Shown: positions 17,837 to 28,291, counted from the stretch's first letter. The stretch is 64,000 nucleotides of DNA from ZC4RG30 sp963777735 (GCA_963777735.1 CAVZRQ010000008.1:1612001-1676000), one strand, 5' to 3'. The notes: generated from the letters alone by a model not told the origin. Program-made: numbers and translations.

Positions 17837-18390
17837 GCAGCAGATGATACCCGACCTCGCCGGCCCGCCCGGCGCGGTGTGGCTGCCAGCCTTCCGGCAG
17901 CGGCGGCAGCGCTTCCTCCGCAGGCAGCTCGATATAGCAAAACCGCCTTCCGCCAGCACCTGGCGTTGCCCGATCAACCGCAGCGCAGGGGCGAGCAGAC
18001 CTGCGGCAAATGGCGGATCCAGGAAGATCAGATCGAAGCTGCCAGCGGCAGCGGCGCGCAATTCGGTGAGCGCATCGGCATGCCTGATCTGCGCCTCCTG
18101 CAGGCCAAAGCGCGCAGCGGTGGCGCGCAGTTCGGCTGCAGCTGTCCGGTCCGACTCCACCAGGGTGGCCGCCGCCGGCACCGCGCGATAGCGCCTCGAA
18201 AGCCAGCGCACCGCTGCCCGCGAACAGATCCAGCACCCGCATCCCCGCGATATGCGGGGCCAGCCAGTTGAACAAGCGTTTCGCGCACCCGGTCGGGTGT
18301 GGGCCGCAGGCCCGTTGCATCGGGAAAGGTCCATTTCCTGCCGCGCAGGCTGCCGCCCACGATCCGCAGTTCTCTGACTCCACGTTTCAT
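17802..18390 (-). CDS. rsmD: 16S rRNA (guanine966-N2)-methyltransferase (frameshifts)
   Basis: Methylates G966 of 16S rRNA. The pieces read in order as ELRIVGGSLRGRKWTFPD, LRPTPDRVRETL, FNWLAPHIAGMRVLDLFAGSGALAFEALSRGA, LVESDRTAAAELRA, FDLIFLDPPFA (the catalytic DPPF-type motif) and RAGEVGYHLLH. These lie in three alternating frames, with breaks near 18275, 18190 and 17940. The restored length of about 196 residues is normal. It is divergent from ftsY, the usual neighbour. Confidence 0.85.
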
Positions 18391-18440
18391 TCGCCAAGCC
18401 TATTACAATGCGCGGCCCTACCCCCAGGTTGAAAACGAGC

Positions 18441-19391
18441 ATGGCCGGCAGCAGCGAAGGAACCGGATTCTTTGGTCGCATGCGCGAGAAGCTCGCGAAA
18501 AGTGCGACCCGCCTCGCCGGCGATTTCACCAGCCTGTTCCGCGGCCGGAAGATCGATGCCGAGCTGCTCGACGATCTGGAAGCGCGGCTGATCGGCGCCG
18601 ACGTCGGCGTGGAGGCAACCCAGGCCATCCTGGAGAACCTGCGCGGCAGCGTTGCCCGTCGCGAGCTGGCCGATGCCGATGCACTGGTGGCCGCCCTGCG
18701 CGAACAACTGCTCACCATCGTGCGCCCCTGTGCCGTGCCGCTCAGCGTCGACCGCAAGCGCCGCCCCTACGTGATCATGGTGGTGGGCGTGAACGGCTCG
18801 GGCAAGACCACCTCCATCGGCAAGCTCGCCATGCGGCTCACGCAGGCCGGCAACAAGGTGATGCTGGCCGCGGGCGACACCTTCCGCGCGGCCGCCGCCG
18901 AACAGCTGGACATCTGGGCCGAACGCAGCGGCGCGGAGATCGTGCAGCAGCAGGCTGGCACGGATCCCGGCGCGGTGATCTTCGACGCGCTGCAGTCTGC
19001 GCAGGCCCGCGGCTTCGATGTGGTCATCGCGGACACCGCCGGCCGCCTGCACAGCCAGACGCATCTGATGGACGAGCTGAAGAAGATCCGGCGCGTGATC
19101 CAGCGCGTGGACGCGGCCGCGCCGGATGAAGTGCTGCTGGTGCTCGATGCCAACCAGGGCCAGAACGCGCTGTCGCAGGCGAAGGAATTCCATGCGGCGG
19201 TGGGCGTCACCGGCCTTGTGCTCACCAAGCTCGATGGCACGGCCCGCGGCGGCATCGTGGTGGCCATCGCGCGCAGCATGAAACTGCCGATCCGCTTCAT
19301 CGGCATCGGCGAGCAGGCGGCCGACTTCGGCGAATTCGACGCCGCGGCCTTCGTGGATGCACTGCTGGGCACCGCGCCCGGTGTAAAGTAG
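18441..19391 (+). CDS. ftsY: Signal recognition particle receptor FtsY
   Basis: SRP GTPase that receives ribosome-SRP complexes at the membrane. The 316-residue product has a short N-terminal basic helix (GFFGRMREKLAKSATRLAGDF), the four-helix N domain, and the G domain with GVNGSGKTT (G1), DTFRAAAAEQL, DTAGR (G3) and TKLDGTARGG (G4). The long acidic A domain of enterobacterial FtsY is missing. I chose ATG at 18441; ATG at 18408 would add 11 residues but has no ribosome site. First gene of the ftsY-ftsE-ftsX cluster. Confidence 0.96.
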   Translation: MAGSSEGTGFFGRMREKLAKSATRLAGDFTSLFRGRKIDAELLDDLEARLIGADVGVEATQAILENLRGSVARRELADADALVAALREQLLTIVRPCAVPLSVDRKRRPYVIMVVGVNGSGKTTSIGKLAMRLTQAGNKVMLAAGDTFRAAAAEQLDIWAERSGAEIVQQQAGTDPGAVIFDALQSAQARGFDVVIADTAGRLHSQTHLMDELKKIRRVIQRVDAAAPDEVLLVLDANQGQNALSQAKEFHAAVGVTGLVLTKLDGTARGGIVVAIARSMKLPIRFIGIGEQAADFGEFDAAAFVDALLGTAPGVK

Positions 19392-19397
19392 CGCGCA

Positions 19398-20096
19398 ATG
19401 ATCCGCTTCGATCGCGCCAGCAAGCGCTACCCCAACGGCCGCGAGGCGCTGAAAGGCGTCAGCTTCGATGTGGCCGCCGGCGAAATGCTGTTCCTCACCG
19501 GCCGCTCCGGAGCGGGCAAGAGCACCGTGCTCAAGCTCATTGCGCTGCTCGAGCGCCCGTCGCGCGGGCTGGTGATGGTGAACGGCCACAACACCGCGGC
19601 ACTGTCCTCGCGCAAGATTCCTGCGTTCCGTCGCGAGCTGGGCGTGGTGTTCCAGGATCACCGCCTGCTGCCCGAACGCAGCGTGTTCGACAATGTGGCG
19701 CTGCCGCTGCATGCCGCCGAATCGCCGCTGAAGGAAATCGACAAACGCGTGCGCGCGGCGCTGGACCAGGTGGGCCTGCTCGATCGCGCGCAGTCGCTGC
19801 CACTGGAGCTCTCGGTGGGTGAGCAGCAGCGCGTCGGCATCGCGCGCGCGGTGGTCGGCAAGCCCAAACTCATCATTGCCGACGAACCCACGGGCAATCT
19901 CGATCCGGCGCTGTCGCTGGAAGTGATGGCGCTGTTCAAGCGCTTCAATGACGTGGGCGTCACCGTGGTGGTGGCGACGCATGACCTCGACATCGTGAAG
20001 GCCTGGGGTCTGCGCGAAATCGTGGTGAGCGATGGCCGCGTGATGGATTCCGCTGCGCCGCCGCTGGATGTGCCGACCATGGAGGCCCAGCGATGA
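19398..20096 (+). CDS. ftsE: Cell division ATP-binding protein FtsE
   Basis: The ATPase of the FtsEX complex, which activates septal peptidoglycan hydrolases. The 232-residue product has Walker A GRSGAGKST (about 34-42), the Q-loop VFQDHRLL, the signature LSVGEQQRV and Walker B IIADEPTGNLD, all FtsE-like. The stop overlaps the ftsX start by 4 nt. Confidence 0.97.
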   Translation: MIRFDRASKRYPNGREALKGVSFDVAAGEMLFLTGRSGAGKSTVLKLIALLERPSRGLVMVNGHNTAALSSRKIPAFRRELGVVFQDHRLLPERSVFDNVALPLHAAESPLKEIDKRVRAALDQVGLLDRAQSLPLELSVGEQQRVGIARAVVGKPKLIIADEPTGNLDPALSLEVMALFKRFNDVGVTVVVATHDLDIVKAWGLREIVVSDGRVMDSAAPPLDVPTMEAQR

Positions 20097-21010
20097 TCGG
20101 CTGGGCAACGCGGCATCTGCAGTCTTCGCTGTTCGCTGCCGGCCGCCTGGCGCGCGCACCGATGGCGACGGCGTTTACCGTGCTGGTGATCGCGGTGGCG
20201 CTGACGCTGCCGATGGCGCTGGGCCTTGCCATCGTCAGCGTGCGCGAAGCCACCGGTGATTTCGCCAATGCCGTGGATGTCTCGGTGTACTTCAAGCAGG
20301 ACATATCGCTGGAGAAGGCACAGCAGCTGGCCACCAGCGTGCGCCAGCGCAGCGGCGTCGCCTCGGTGAAACTGATCAGCGCGGACGAAGCACTGAAATC
20401 ATTCCGCGAGCAGAGCGGTTTCGGTGGCGCGCTCGATGTGCTCGAAGACAACCCGCTGCCCCATGCGCTGGACATCCGCCCCGACGCCGACGCCACCAGT
20501 GCCGAACAGATGGAGGCCCTGCACAACTATCTTTCCGCCTGGCCGGAAGTGGAACTGGTGCAGGTGGACAGCGAATGGGTGCAGCGGTTGAACGCCATCC
20601 TCGATCTGCTGCGTGGCGTCGTCACTGGCGCTGCCGTGTTGATCGGCGTGGGGGTGCTCGCGATCGTCGGCAACACCGTGCGGCTCGAGATCTACAATCG
20701 CCGCGCGGAGATCGAAGTCACCAAGCTGGTGGGCGGCAGCAATGCCTTCGTGCGCCGGCCATTTCTGTATACCGGCCTTTATTACGGCGTGCTGGGGGCC
20801 GTGCTGGCAGCCCTGCTGGTGCTGCTCGGTCTGCATCTGCTGAACGCCCCCGTGACGCGCCTGGCTGGCAGCTACGGCAGCGATTTCCGGCTGCTGACGC
20901 CCGGGCTGGCGGAGGTCGGCATCCTGCTGGGCAGCGGCGCCCTGCTGGGTCTGACAGGGGCCTGGCTGGTGGCTGCCCGCCACCTTGCGCGGATCGAGCC
21001 GCGGGCCTGA
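20093..21010 (+). CDS. ftsX: Cell division protein FtsX
   Basis: Integral membrane subunit of FtsEX. 305 residues with one N-terminal membrane helix (MATAFTVLVIAVALTLPMAL), a periplasmic domain (about residues 60-165) that contacts the hydrolase activator, and three C-terminal helices in the FtsX fold with the conserved EIYNRRAEIEVTKLVGGSNAFVRRPF coupling segment. Translation is coupled to ftsE. rpoH follows after 119 nt. Confidence 0.96.
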   Translation: MIGWATRHLQSSLFAAGRLARAPMATAFTVLVIAVALTLPMALGLAIVSVREATGDFANAVDVSVYFKQDISLEKAQQLATSVRQRSGVASVKLISADEALKSFREQSGFGGALDVLEDNPLPHALDIRPDADATSAEQMEALHNYLSAWPEVELVQVDSEWVQRLNAILDLLRGVVTGAAVLIGVGVLAIVGNTVRLEIYNRRAEIEVTKLVGGSNAFVRRPFLYTGLYYGVLGAVLAALLVLLGLHLLNAPVTRLAGSYGSDFRLLTPGLAEVGILLGSGALLGLTGAWLVAARHLARIEPRA

Positions 21011-21074
21011 AGACGATATAAGCTATTGTCTTTATTGGATAAATAGTCACGCCTCAAGGGAACTGACCGGACAG

Positions 21075-21101
21075 TTAGCACTCCAACTTCCTGAGTGCTA
21101 A
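21075..21101. promoter_or_regulatory. CIRCE operator (HrcA binding site) upstream of rpoH
   Basis: TTAGCACTC - 9 nt - GAGTGCTAA, matching the CIRCE consensus at all 18 positions with the canonical 9-nt spacer. It lies 28 nt before the rpoH ATG. CIRCE is bound by the HrcA repressor, classically at groESL and dnaK. hrcA itself is not in the window. Confidence 0.92.
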
Positions 21102-21129
21102 CATCGTTCGCACACCTGAAGAGGTATCC

Positions 21130-21996
<867 letters not shown>

Positions 21997-22032
21997 GTCG
22001 CCAGCAGACACGCCCGAACGGAGCGTTGCCAC

Positions 22033-22611
22033 GTGCGATCGCGTCTGCTCATTTCCCTCCTCCCTGCCCTGGCGATGTCGCCTGGCTTCGCCACTGCCGC
22101 AGAGCGCGTCTGCGAGCAATCGGAAGCCACCGTGACGCCTGCACCCAATGGACGCCTCGCGGCCAGCGTGCAGCATCAGGTGTGCGCAACAGAATCCGGC
22201 GGTGTTGCCGCGGCGGTCACCGTATTCATCGGCGATGCCGCAGCACCGCAGCAGGGTTCGCGCATGGTGATGATCGCCGTGCCCCGCAGCCGCGATGAAT
22301 GGCCGCAGGCCATCTGGCGTGGCAATTCGTCGCTCGAGGTGTGGGTGCCGAACCTCGCGAAGGTGCTCGAAGCAAATTCCGCTTACAAGGATGTGGCAGT
22401 GACACTGAAATACTGCGCGGATGACCCGGGCCAGAGAGCCCGCGTCGCGCAGCATCAGGCGGATATTCAGCTGTGGATGGCGGCAGTCACTCGCTGGAGC
22501 GAGTTGCGCAAAGCAGATCCGGAGGGAGCGGGCCCGCGACCGCCGCGACCAGCAGAACCAGATGCCACGCCGCGCGCCTGCAGCAAAAGCGATATTCCGC
22601 CCCTCAACTGA
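22033..22611 (+). CDS. Hypothetical secreted protein
   Basis: 192 residues with a signal peptide (RSRLLISLLPALAMSPGFATAAE). Four Cys in the mature part (VCEQS, VCATE, YCADD, ACSKS) could form two disulphides. The C-terminus is Pro/Arg-rich. Starts at GTG 22033 with GGAG upstream. Not recognised as any family. It lies 36 nt after rpoH on the same strand and may be read from the same transcript. Confidence 0.65.
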   Translation: MRSRLLISLLPALAMSPGFATAAERVCEQSEATVTPAPNGRLAASVQHQVCATESGGVAAAVTVFIGDAAAPQQGSRMVMIAVPRSRDEWPQAIWRGNSSLEVWVPNLAKVLEANSAYKDVAVTLKYCADDPGQRARVAQHQADIQLWMAAVTRWSELRKADPEGAGPRPPRPAEPDATPRACSKSDIPPLN

Positions 22612-22661
22612 CACCGATCGGATTCAGCATCCGGGTCGCACAACATGAATTGCGCGGCATG

Positions 22662-22689
22662 AAAAAGGCGAGGTGTTGCCACCTCGCCT
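22662..22689 (-). terminator. Rho-independent terminator of the TonB-dependent receptor gene
   Basis: A perfect 10-bp stem (AGGCGAGGTG / CACCTCGCCT) with a TTGC loop, followed on the minus strand by a run of five T. It lies about 55 nt after the receptor stop codon. Confidence 0.88.
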
Positions 22690-22742
22690 GGAAAGATCCG
22701 GAGAGCCGCCTCGCGGCTACGCTCTCCTCTCGATTCGCGCGT

Positions 22743-25700
22743 TTACAGATCCATCGACAGGTTGATCGAGTAGCGACGACCGGTGATGTCGTCGAACGGA
22801 TTGAACGTGCCGAAGCCCTCGGTCGGATCCGTGAACAGGTAAGTCGCCGTACGCGGCTTCTTGTTCAGCGGATTGCTGATGTTCAGCGACGCATTGACCG
22901 GACCGATGCGCGTGCCGCCCGAGATGCTGAAGGTGTTGGTCACCGGGTACTGCGTGCGACCCGTTGCGCAGGGCAACTTGCCCGACACATTGCCCGCAGG
23001 CGCCACACCGGCGACGCAGCTTCCCGCCCGATACTGCCACTGCACCGAAACGCGGTTCACATCCCAGCTGTAGCTCACGTTGGTGCTGGAACGGAACGGC
23101 GTGGCGCTGCCAATGCCTTCGTTGTCACGCGTGTTGCTGCCAGCGGTCAGCGCCTGGATCTGGTCGAACAGGAAGTTCGCGTTGATGCCCACAGACAGCC
23201 GGCCCTTCGCATTCTCGAAGCCCATGTCCGCCAGCGCGCCGCTCCAGTTCATCGAAGCATCCAGACCGCGGATGATCAGCTTGCCGCGGTTCAGGTACGG
23301 CGTGCGGCCGTAGCGGATGCCGCCGATCGCCGGATCGCGCTCGATCGCGTTGCAATAGCCGTTCGGGTCATTGAGCAGATAGTCGGGGTTGTCACCGTAG
23401 CCGTTGAAGCAGGCCCAGCTGATGACACTGCCTGCCGTCACGTCGATCGGATCGTCGATGCGGGCCTCGAACCAGTCGAAGGTGGCCGTCATCCGCGACA
23501 GCAGCGGATTCTGGAACGGCGAGGTGAACACGACACCTGCAGTCCAGGTGCTGCCCTTTTCGCTCTCCAGATTCGGATTGCCGCTCAGGATGATGACAGC
23601 AGGAGGCGGTGCATTCGCACGGCCGAACTCGTTCGGATCCAGATCGTATTCGGACGAGCCGGAACCGCCAACCGCCGCGATCTGCGCGGCGCACAGCGCC
23701 TGCAGCTTGGCGCGATCAGGGTTGATCGCATCGTTCAAGGTTGCCAGCGGCGTGGTGCCGGTGCCATTGACCGCTCCGGCAAGCGTCGCCGCGCTGGGCA
23801 CCACGCAGGGATCAGCCATGCCGCCATTGGCGTTGACCGAATCCTTGGTGTACAGCTCGGCGATATTGGGAGCACGCTCCGCGCGGTTGAAACCACCGCG
23901 GGCACGGATCCAGCTCAGGGGCTGCCAGCTGACCAGCGCCTTCCAGGTGGGCACGTTCTGGCCGGTGCTGTACTCCGACAGGCGACCACCCAGCTCGAGC
24001 TCGAGGCTCTGGATGCCCGGCAGGTCACGCAGCAGCGGAACCAGCAGCTCCGAGTAGACTTCCTTGACGCTCACGCCCGCATCGACGCTGCCGACGCCGA
24101 ACTGGCCTGGCGAAGTGTCGTTGATGTAGTCGCTCTCGCGCAGCGAATCGGGCGTGTAGATGAAGGTGTTCTTGCGATAGCTCAGACCCATCGCGCCACG
24201 CACCTCGCCGGCCGGCAGCTCGAACAACCCGCCCTGCACCGTGAACTCATGCACGCGCTGGTTGGTGCGCTGGCGATCGGTCTGGTTCGACGCCACCGCG
24301 TCGATGCAATCCTGCGTGATCGGCTCGGGGCTGAACGGGCTGAGGCCGCTGGTGCAGCTCAGTGTCTTGCCGACTGACGTGTTGACCTGATAGCCCTTGC
24401 CGTAGTTGGGCTGCGACATGATCGTGCGGTAGTTGAACAGGGAGACGAAACCCTGGAACTCCGTCTGGGTCGAACCCTCACCCACCGAGGTGTAGAGGTC
24501 CCAGGTCCAGTCCTTGATGGGCAGATCGCCTTCGAGGCCCGTCGCCAGGCTCCAGGTGCGCTGCGTGTTGAAGGTGCCGCGCGCCGGCAGGAAGTCGAAG
24601 GCGTTGTTGTACGACCATGTGGCGTTGGGGCCGCAGGTATACACAGGCTGGCCCGTGGCCGGATCGACCTGGTAGGTCACGGCAACGCCGGTGGCCGGAT
24701 TCACGAACACCGGTGCGCCACCCGTGCCAACAGGGTTCAGGTTGCGCTGGTAGTTCACGCACGACGACAGACCCGCGAACGGATTGGTGGCAGCCGTGCC
24801 ACCCGCCGCCCGCGTACCTGCGGTGCGCGAGTTCAGCAGCGTGCGCAGCTCCGTGGGAACAGGGAATGCCTGCACCATCGTGCAACCACCCGTGGCCGGG
24901 CAATTCGTGCCGCGCGTATTGGTGCCGCCTGCGGCAATCGACACGTATTCCGGCAGCGTGGCGCCAGCTGCCAGGACGATCGTTGGAACGACAACGCCCT
25001 GAGCATTGGTGATGTTTCGAACCACGTTCGTCTGCTGCACCGAAGGCAGGTAGATCGCAGTCGGGCTGGAGTTGTAGGGAATCGGCGCCGCGAAAGTGCC
25101 CGAGGCGGGCGAGATCTCGCGGCGGGTCTCGGTCGTCGAAGTCGCGAAGTTGATCGTGGAGTACGCACGCAGGTGGTCGTTGAACTCGTACTTGGCGCGA
25201 CCGAACAGGTTGTAGGCCTCACGCGGGCTGCTCAGCCAGCGGCCCCAGTCGGACTTGGTGACCGAAGGCGCGCAATTGCGATCCGGATACACCGTGTTCG
25301 GGGAGTTCGCCAGATACGTGCAGGCTACTTCGTAAGGATTGTTGGGCGTGTTGGTCGTGTCGCCGGCATAGCCCTGCGGTCCGTAGTAGAAGGTCGTGCC
25401 CTGGGTCTGGCCCGGGCAGGTGGACACCGCAGCGGTGTTCGCCCACAGGCAGCTCGCCGAGCGCGTGAACAGCGTCGCATCGCCGTAGGGAATCGAAAGA
25501 CCCTGCGGATTCACGTAATTCGCGCTGCCGTTGCGATTGATCATGAAACCGCCGCCGGAAGGCGCGGTGGCAGAGATGCAATTCACGTTGGTGCCGTTCG
25601 GGCTCTGGCAGGTGCGATCGAAGAACACCCCGTTCACTGCAGCCTGGCTGGGCGCGCCCTGCGTGCTGACGCGGTATTCCGAGAACGGCGGGAAGGAGTA

Positions 25701-26561
25701 ATTCAGGAAGCTGGAATAGGGGGAAGCCAGCGCTTCCTCGTACCAGCCGCGGTTGGCGTAATACGCCGTATCGCGCTTGCTGTACTCGATGCCGACCATG
25801 GCGTTGCCCTTGCCCTTGAGGCTGGTGCCCATCACGGAGGACACCTGGTACTCGCCGCCGTCGCCGACTTCATAGATACCGCCGCGCATCGAGACACTGA
25901 TGCCTTCGAAATTGTCGCGCAGCTTGATGTTGGTCACGCCGGCCAGCGCGTCGGCGCCGTACACGGCCGAGGCACCACCGGTCACCACCTCGACGCTCGC
26001 AATCGCCGCCGAGGGAATCGTGTTCAGGTCCACCGTGCCGGTGGCGTTGTTCGGCTGGCCGCGATGGCCGTCGATCAGCGTCAGCGAGCGGTTGGTGCCG
26101 AGGCCGCGCAGGTTCACGTTGGCAGCGCCAGGGGTGAAGGTGCCGACGCGGCCGCCGTTGTCGGGCAGACGCGCGTTGTCGAACATGGTGCCGCTGCCGG
26201 CGCCGCCGTCGAGGCCTTCCTGGCCGACCAGCTGGCCCACGCCGCCGCTGGCGGTGCTGCCGAGGCCCGCGCCGCCGGCCATGAACTGCGGCAGCTCGTT
26301 GAGTGCCTGTTCGATCGAGATGTAGCTGTTTTCCTGCAGCTTCTCGCGGTCAACCGTGACCAGCGGGCTGTTGCTCTGGGTGTCCTTGCGGACGATGCGC
26401 GAGCCGGTGACCCGCACTTCCTCCAGCTCGGTGACCGTTTCTTCGGGAGCGGCATCTGCCGCAAGAACCTGCGGGATGTAAATGAACTGCGAAGCTGTAC
26501 CCAGTACAGCGGCCGCGACCGCTGCGCGCACACGGAAATTACACACTCTGCTGGCACTCAT
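22743..26561 (-). CDS. TonB-dependent outer-membrane receptor (large)
   Basis: About 1272 residues. A signal peptide (MSASRVCNFRVRAAVAAAVLG to about residue 35) is followed by a TonB-box-like segment and the plug start EEVRVTGSRIVRKDTQSNSPLVTVDREKLQ. Plug motifs include RGLGTNRSLTLIDGHRG and VEVVTGGASAVYGADALAGVTNIKL. The beta-barrel ends RYSINLSMDL. The Ser/Thr/Asn/Gly-rich loops and the large size match the CirA/OMR family of carbohydrate, peptide or sterol receptors in Sphingomonas, Xanthomonas and Steroidobacter types. The substrate is not readable. The gene is monocistronic and has its own terminator; ATG at 26561 is chosen over an upstream TTG. Confidence 0.92.
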   Translation of the reverse strand: MSASRVCNFRVRAAVAAAVLGTASQFIYIPQVLAADAAPEETVTELEEVRVTGSRIVRKDTQSNSPLVTVDREKLQENSYISIEQALNELPQFMAGGAGLGSTASGGVGQLVGQEGLDGGAGSGTMFDNARLPDNGGRVGTFTPGAANVNLRGLGTNRSLTLIDGHRGQPNNATGTVDLNTIPSAAIASVEVVTGGASAVYGADALAGVTNIKLRDNFEGISVSMRGGIYEVGDGGEYQVSSVMGTSLKGKGNAMVGIEYSKRDTAYYANRGWYEEALASPYSSFLNYSFPPFSEYRVSTQGAPSQAAVNGVFFDRTCQSPNGTNVNCISATAPSGGGFMINRNGSANYVNPQGLSIPYGDATLFTRSASCLWANTAAVSTCPGQTQGTTFYYGPQGYAGDTTNTPNNPYEVACTYLANSPNTVYPDRNCAPSVTKSDWGRWLSSPREAYNLFGRAKYEFNDHLRAYSTINFATSTTETRREISPASGTFAAPIPYNSSPTAIYLPSVQQTNVVRNITNAQGVVVPTIVLAAGATLPEYVSIAAGGTNTRGTNCPATGGCTMVQAFPVPTELRTLLNSRTAGTRAAGGTAATNPFAGLSSCVNYQRNLNPVGTGGAPVFVNPATGVAVTYQVDPATGQPVYTCGPNATWSYNNAFDFLPARGTFNTQRTWSLATGLEGDLPIKDWTWDLYTSVGEGSTQTEFQGFVSLFNYRTIMSQPNYGKGYQVNTSVGKTLSCTSGLSPFSPEPITQDCIDAVASNQTDRQRTNQRVHEFTVQGGLFELPAGEVRGAMGLSYRKNTFIYTPDSLRESDYINDTSPGQFGVGSVDAGVSVKEVYSELLVPLLRDLPGIQSLELELGGRLSEYSTGQNVPTWKALVSWQPLSWIRARGGFNRAERAPNIAELYTKDSVNANGGMADPCVVPSAATLAGAVNGTGTTPLATLNDAINPDRAKLQALCAAQIAAVGGSGSSEYDLDPNEFGRANAPPPAVIILSGNPNLESEKGSTWTAGVVFTSPFQNPLLSRMTATFDWFEARIDDPIDVTAGSVISWACFNGYGDNPDYLLNDPNGYCNAIERDPAIGGIRYGRTPYLNRGKLIIRGLDASMNWSGALADMGFENAKGRLSVGINANFLFDQIQALTAGSNTRDNEGIGSATPFRSSTNVSYSWDVNRVSVQWQYRAGSCVAGVAPAGNVSGKLPCATGRTQYPVTNTFSISGGTRIGPVNASLNISNPLNKKPRTATYLFTDPTEGFGTFNPFDDITGRRYSINLSMDL

Positions 26562-26736
26562 GCAGGCGCCCCCCAAGTTAAGTTATTGATAGACAACAAG
26601 AAGACAGCCACGCACGGAGCGCAAACACTGCCCATCAGTTACGTAGACAGATGACGCAGGGTTTTCCTCCATTACATTTTTGATCGCAGAGCGGGAGCGC
26701 TTCCTGCGACGTACCGCCTGGGCGATGATCGAAGGC

Positions 26737-27906
26737 ATGAAAACCACACCCCTCGACCCGCTCGACTTCTTCGGCACCGCCGCATTGCTGTCGAGTGAAA
26801 ACGTCGCCATCCGCGACAGCGTTGCCCGGCTGGTGGATGAAAAGATCCTGCCCATCATCCGGGCCTGCTTCGAGCAGCATCACTTTCCCCGCGAGCTGGT
26901 GCCGGAACTGGCGTCGCTCGGCCTGTTCGGCGCCTCGCTGCAGGGCTACGACTGCGCCGGACTGGGCGCCATCGCCAGCGGCCTGATCTGCCAGGAACTC
27001 GAACGCGGCGACAGCGCCATCCGCAGTTTCGTCTCCGTGCAGTCGTCGCTGTGCATGTACCCCATCCACACCTTCGGCAGCGAGGCACAGAAGCAGCGCT
27101 GGCTGCCGGCAATGGCACGCGGTGAAATCATCGGCTGCTTCGGCCTGACGGAATCGCAGGGCGGATCAGACCCCGCCAACCTGCGCACCCATGCGCGCCG
27201 CGATGGCGACGACTGGATCCTCTCGGGTTCGAAGATGTGGATCACCAACGGCAGCATCGCGGATGTCGCGGTGGTGTGGGCGCAGACCGATGCCGGCATC
27301 CGCGGATTTCTCGTGGAACGCAACATGCCCGGCTTTTCCGCCACCGAGATCGACAACAAGTTCAGCCTGCGCGCTTCGATCACTTCCGCGTTGTATTTCG
27401 ATTCCGTGCGCCTGCCGCAGGCCAGCCTGCTGCCTGAAGCCATCGGTCTGAAGGGCCCATTGTCCTGCCTCACGCAGGCGCGTTACGGCATCTGCTGGGG
27501 CGTCATCGGCGCCGCCCAGGCCTGCCTTGCGCAGCTGCTCGATTACACCAGCTCGCGCGAACTCTTCGGCAAGGCCCTGGCGGAGAATCAGGCCATACAG
27601 ATCCGTCTCGCCGACATGAGCCGCCGCATCACCACTGCGCAGCTGCTGGCCCTGCAGCTCGGGCAGCTCAAGGAAGCCGGCAGCATGACGCCCGCGCAGG
27701 TCTCCATGGCCAAGTGGAACAACTGCCGCATGGCGCTGGATGTGGCGCGCGACTGCCGCGACATGCTGGGCGGCGCCGGCATCAGCGCGGAGTACGTGCC
27801 AATCCGCCACATGCTGAATCTGGAAAGTGTGATCACTTATGAGGGCACCGAAACCATCCACCAGCTGACGGTGGGACGCGCGCTGACCGGACACTCCGCC
27901 TTTTGA
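26737..27906 (+). CDS. gcdH: Acyl-CoA dehydrogenase, glutaryl-CoA dehydrogenase type
   Basis: About 389 residues. An FAD enzyme of the acyl-CoA dehydrogenase fold; the glutaryl-CoA type also decarboxylates to crotonyl-CoA in lysine and tryptophan breakdown. The sequence shows SVQSSLCMYPIHTFGSEAQKQRWLP, CFGLTESQGGSDP, WITNGSIADVAVVWA, ARYGICWGVIGAAQACL, and the catalytic-Glu segment TYEGTETIHQLTVGRALTGHSAF. These fit GcdH better than short-chain dehydrogenases, but a related substrate is possible. Start ATG 26737, with 26725 as an alternative. It is divergent from the TonB receptor. Confidence 0.8.
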   Translation: MKTTPLDPLDFFGTAALLSSENVAIRDSVARLVDEKILPIIRACFEQHHFPRELVPELASLGLFGASLQGYDCAGLGAIASGLICQELERGDSAIRSFVSVQSSLCMYPIHTFGSEAQKQRWLPAMARGEIIGCFGLTESQGGSDPANLRTHARRDGDDWILSGSKMWITNGSIADVAVVWAQTDAGIRGFLVERNMPGFSATEIDNKFSLRASITSALYFDSVRLPQASLLPEAIGLKGPLSCLTQARYGICWGVIGAAQACLAQLLDYTSSRELFGKALAENQAIQIRLADMSRRITTAQLLALQLGQLKEAGSMTPAQVSMAKWNNCRMALDVARDCRDMLGGAGISAEYVPIRHMLNLESVITYEGTETIHQLTVGRALTGHSAF

Positions 27907-27948
27907 ATATGTTGCATACAACAGACAGTTGCACTTGTTCGTTTGTTT

Positions 27949-28291
27949 CGCGCTACACTTGCTGCAGGCAGTAAGTGGTGGCGCGAAGCGCAGCAACTAA
28001 CTATCTGATTGTATTGAAGATTACCCCTTTTGTGGGGTTGAAGAGACAAAAGAAACCCAGGCGATCAGAGTGGGCACGGTAGGCGACAGCTCCATTTGCA
28101 GGGCGGGTCGCGGTGTGAGAATCGGGCGAATTGCCGCCCGGGCCGCTGAATCGGCCGGTCCTTCCAGGACCGAACGCACCAACCGGCGAAGCTTTTGATG
28201 TCCATTGCGGGCGCAGAAAGCCCGTGTTTGTTGATTGATCTCGGGACAAAGCTGGAACTGAACAACCCCGCCTTCAAGCGGGGTTTTTTTT
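27949..28291 (+). ncRNA. Candidate structured RNA or long leader (gene-free stretch)
   Basis: The 407 nt between the dehydrogenase and the glycosyltransferase hold no convincing gene. In order they contain a long hairpin around CACTTGCTG/CAGTAAGTG (27954-27976, extended by CGCGC/GCGCG), GCGC-GAA-GCGC, ACCCC-TTTTG-TGGGGT, GGTCC-TTCCA-GGACC, GGGC-GCAGAAA-GCCC and a terminal CCCCGC/GCGGGG stem with eight T (28266-28291). A weak promoter (TTGCAC, 19 nt, TACACT) starts the region. It could be an sRNA or an attenuating leader of the glycosyltransferase. No known RNA family is recognised. Confidence 0.35.
28266..28291 (+). terminator. Rho-independent terminator upstream of glycosyltransferase
   Basis: CCCCGC-CTTCAA-GCGGGG followed by eight T, ending 22 nt before the glycosyltransferase ATG. 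It must either end a separate small RNA or act as a leader attenuator, since no gene on this strand lies within 350 nt upstream. Confidence 0.85.

Noticed and set aside
21011..21074. A sigma-70 or sigma-32 promoter for rpoH
   Set aside because: The stretch is AT-rich (TATAAG, GATAAATAG), but no -35/-10 pair has acceptable spacing, so I did not list one.
28001..28249. An 82-residue minus-strand frame in the gene-free stretch
   Set aside because: No ribosome site, biased Gly/Ser/Pro/Thr composition and hairpins throughout; it looks like a by-product of a structured non-coding region, possibly a mobile-element leader.
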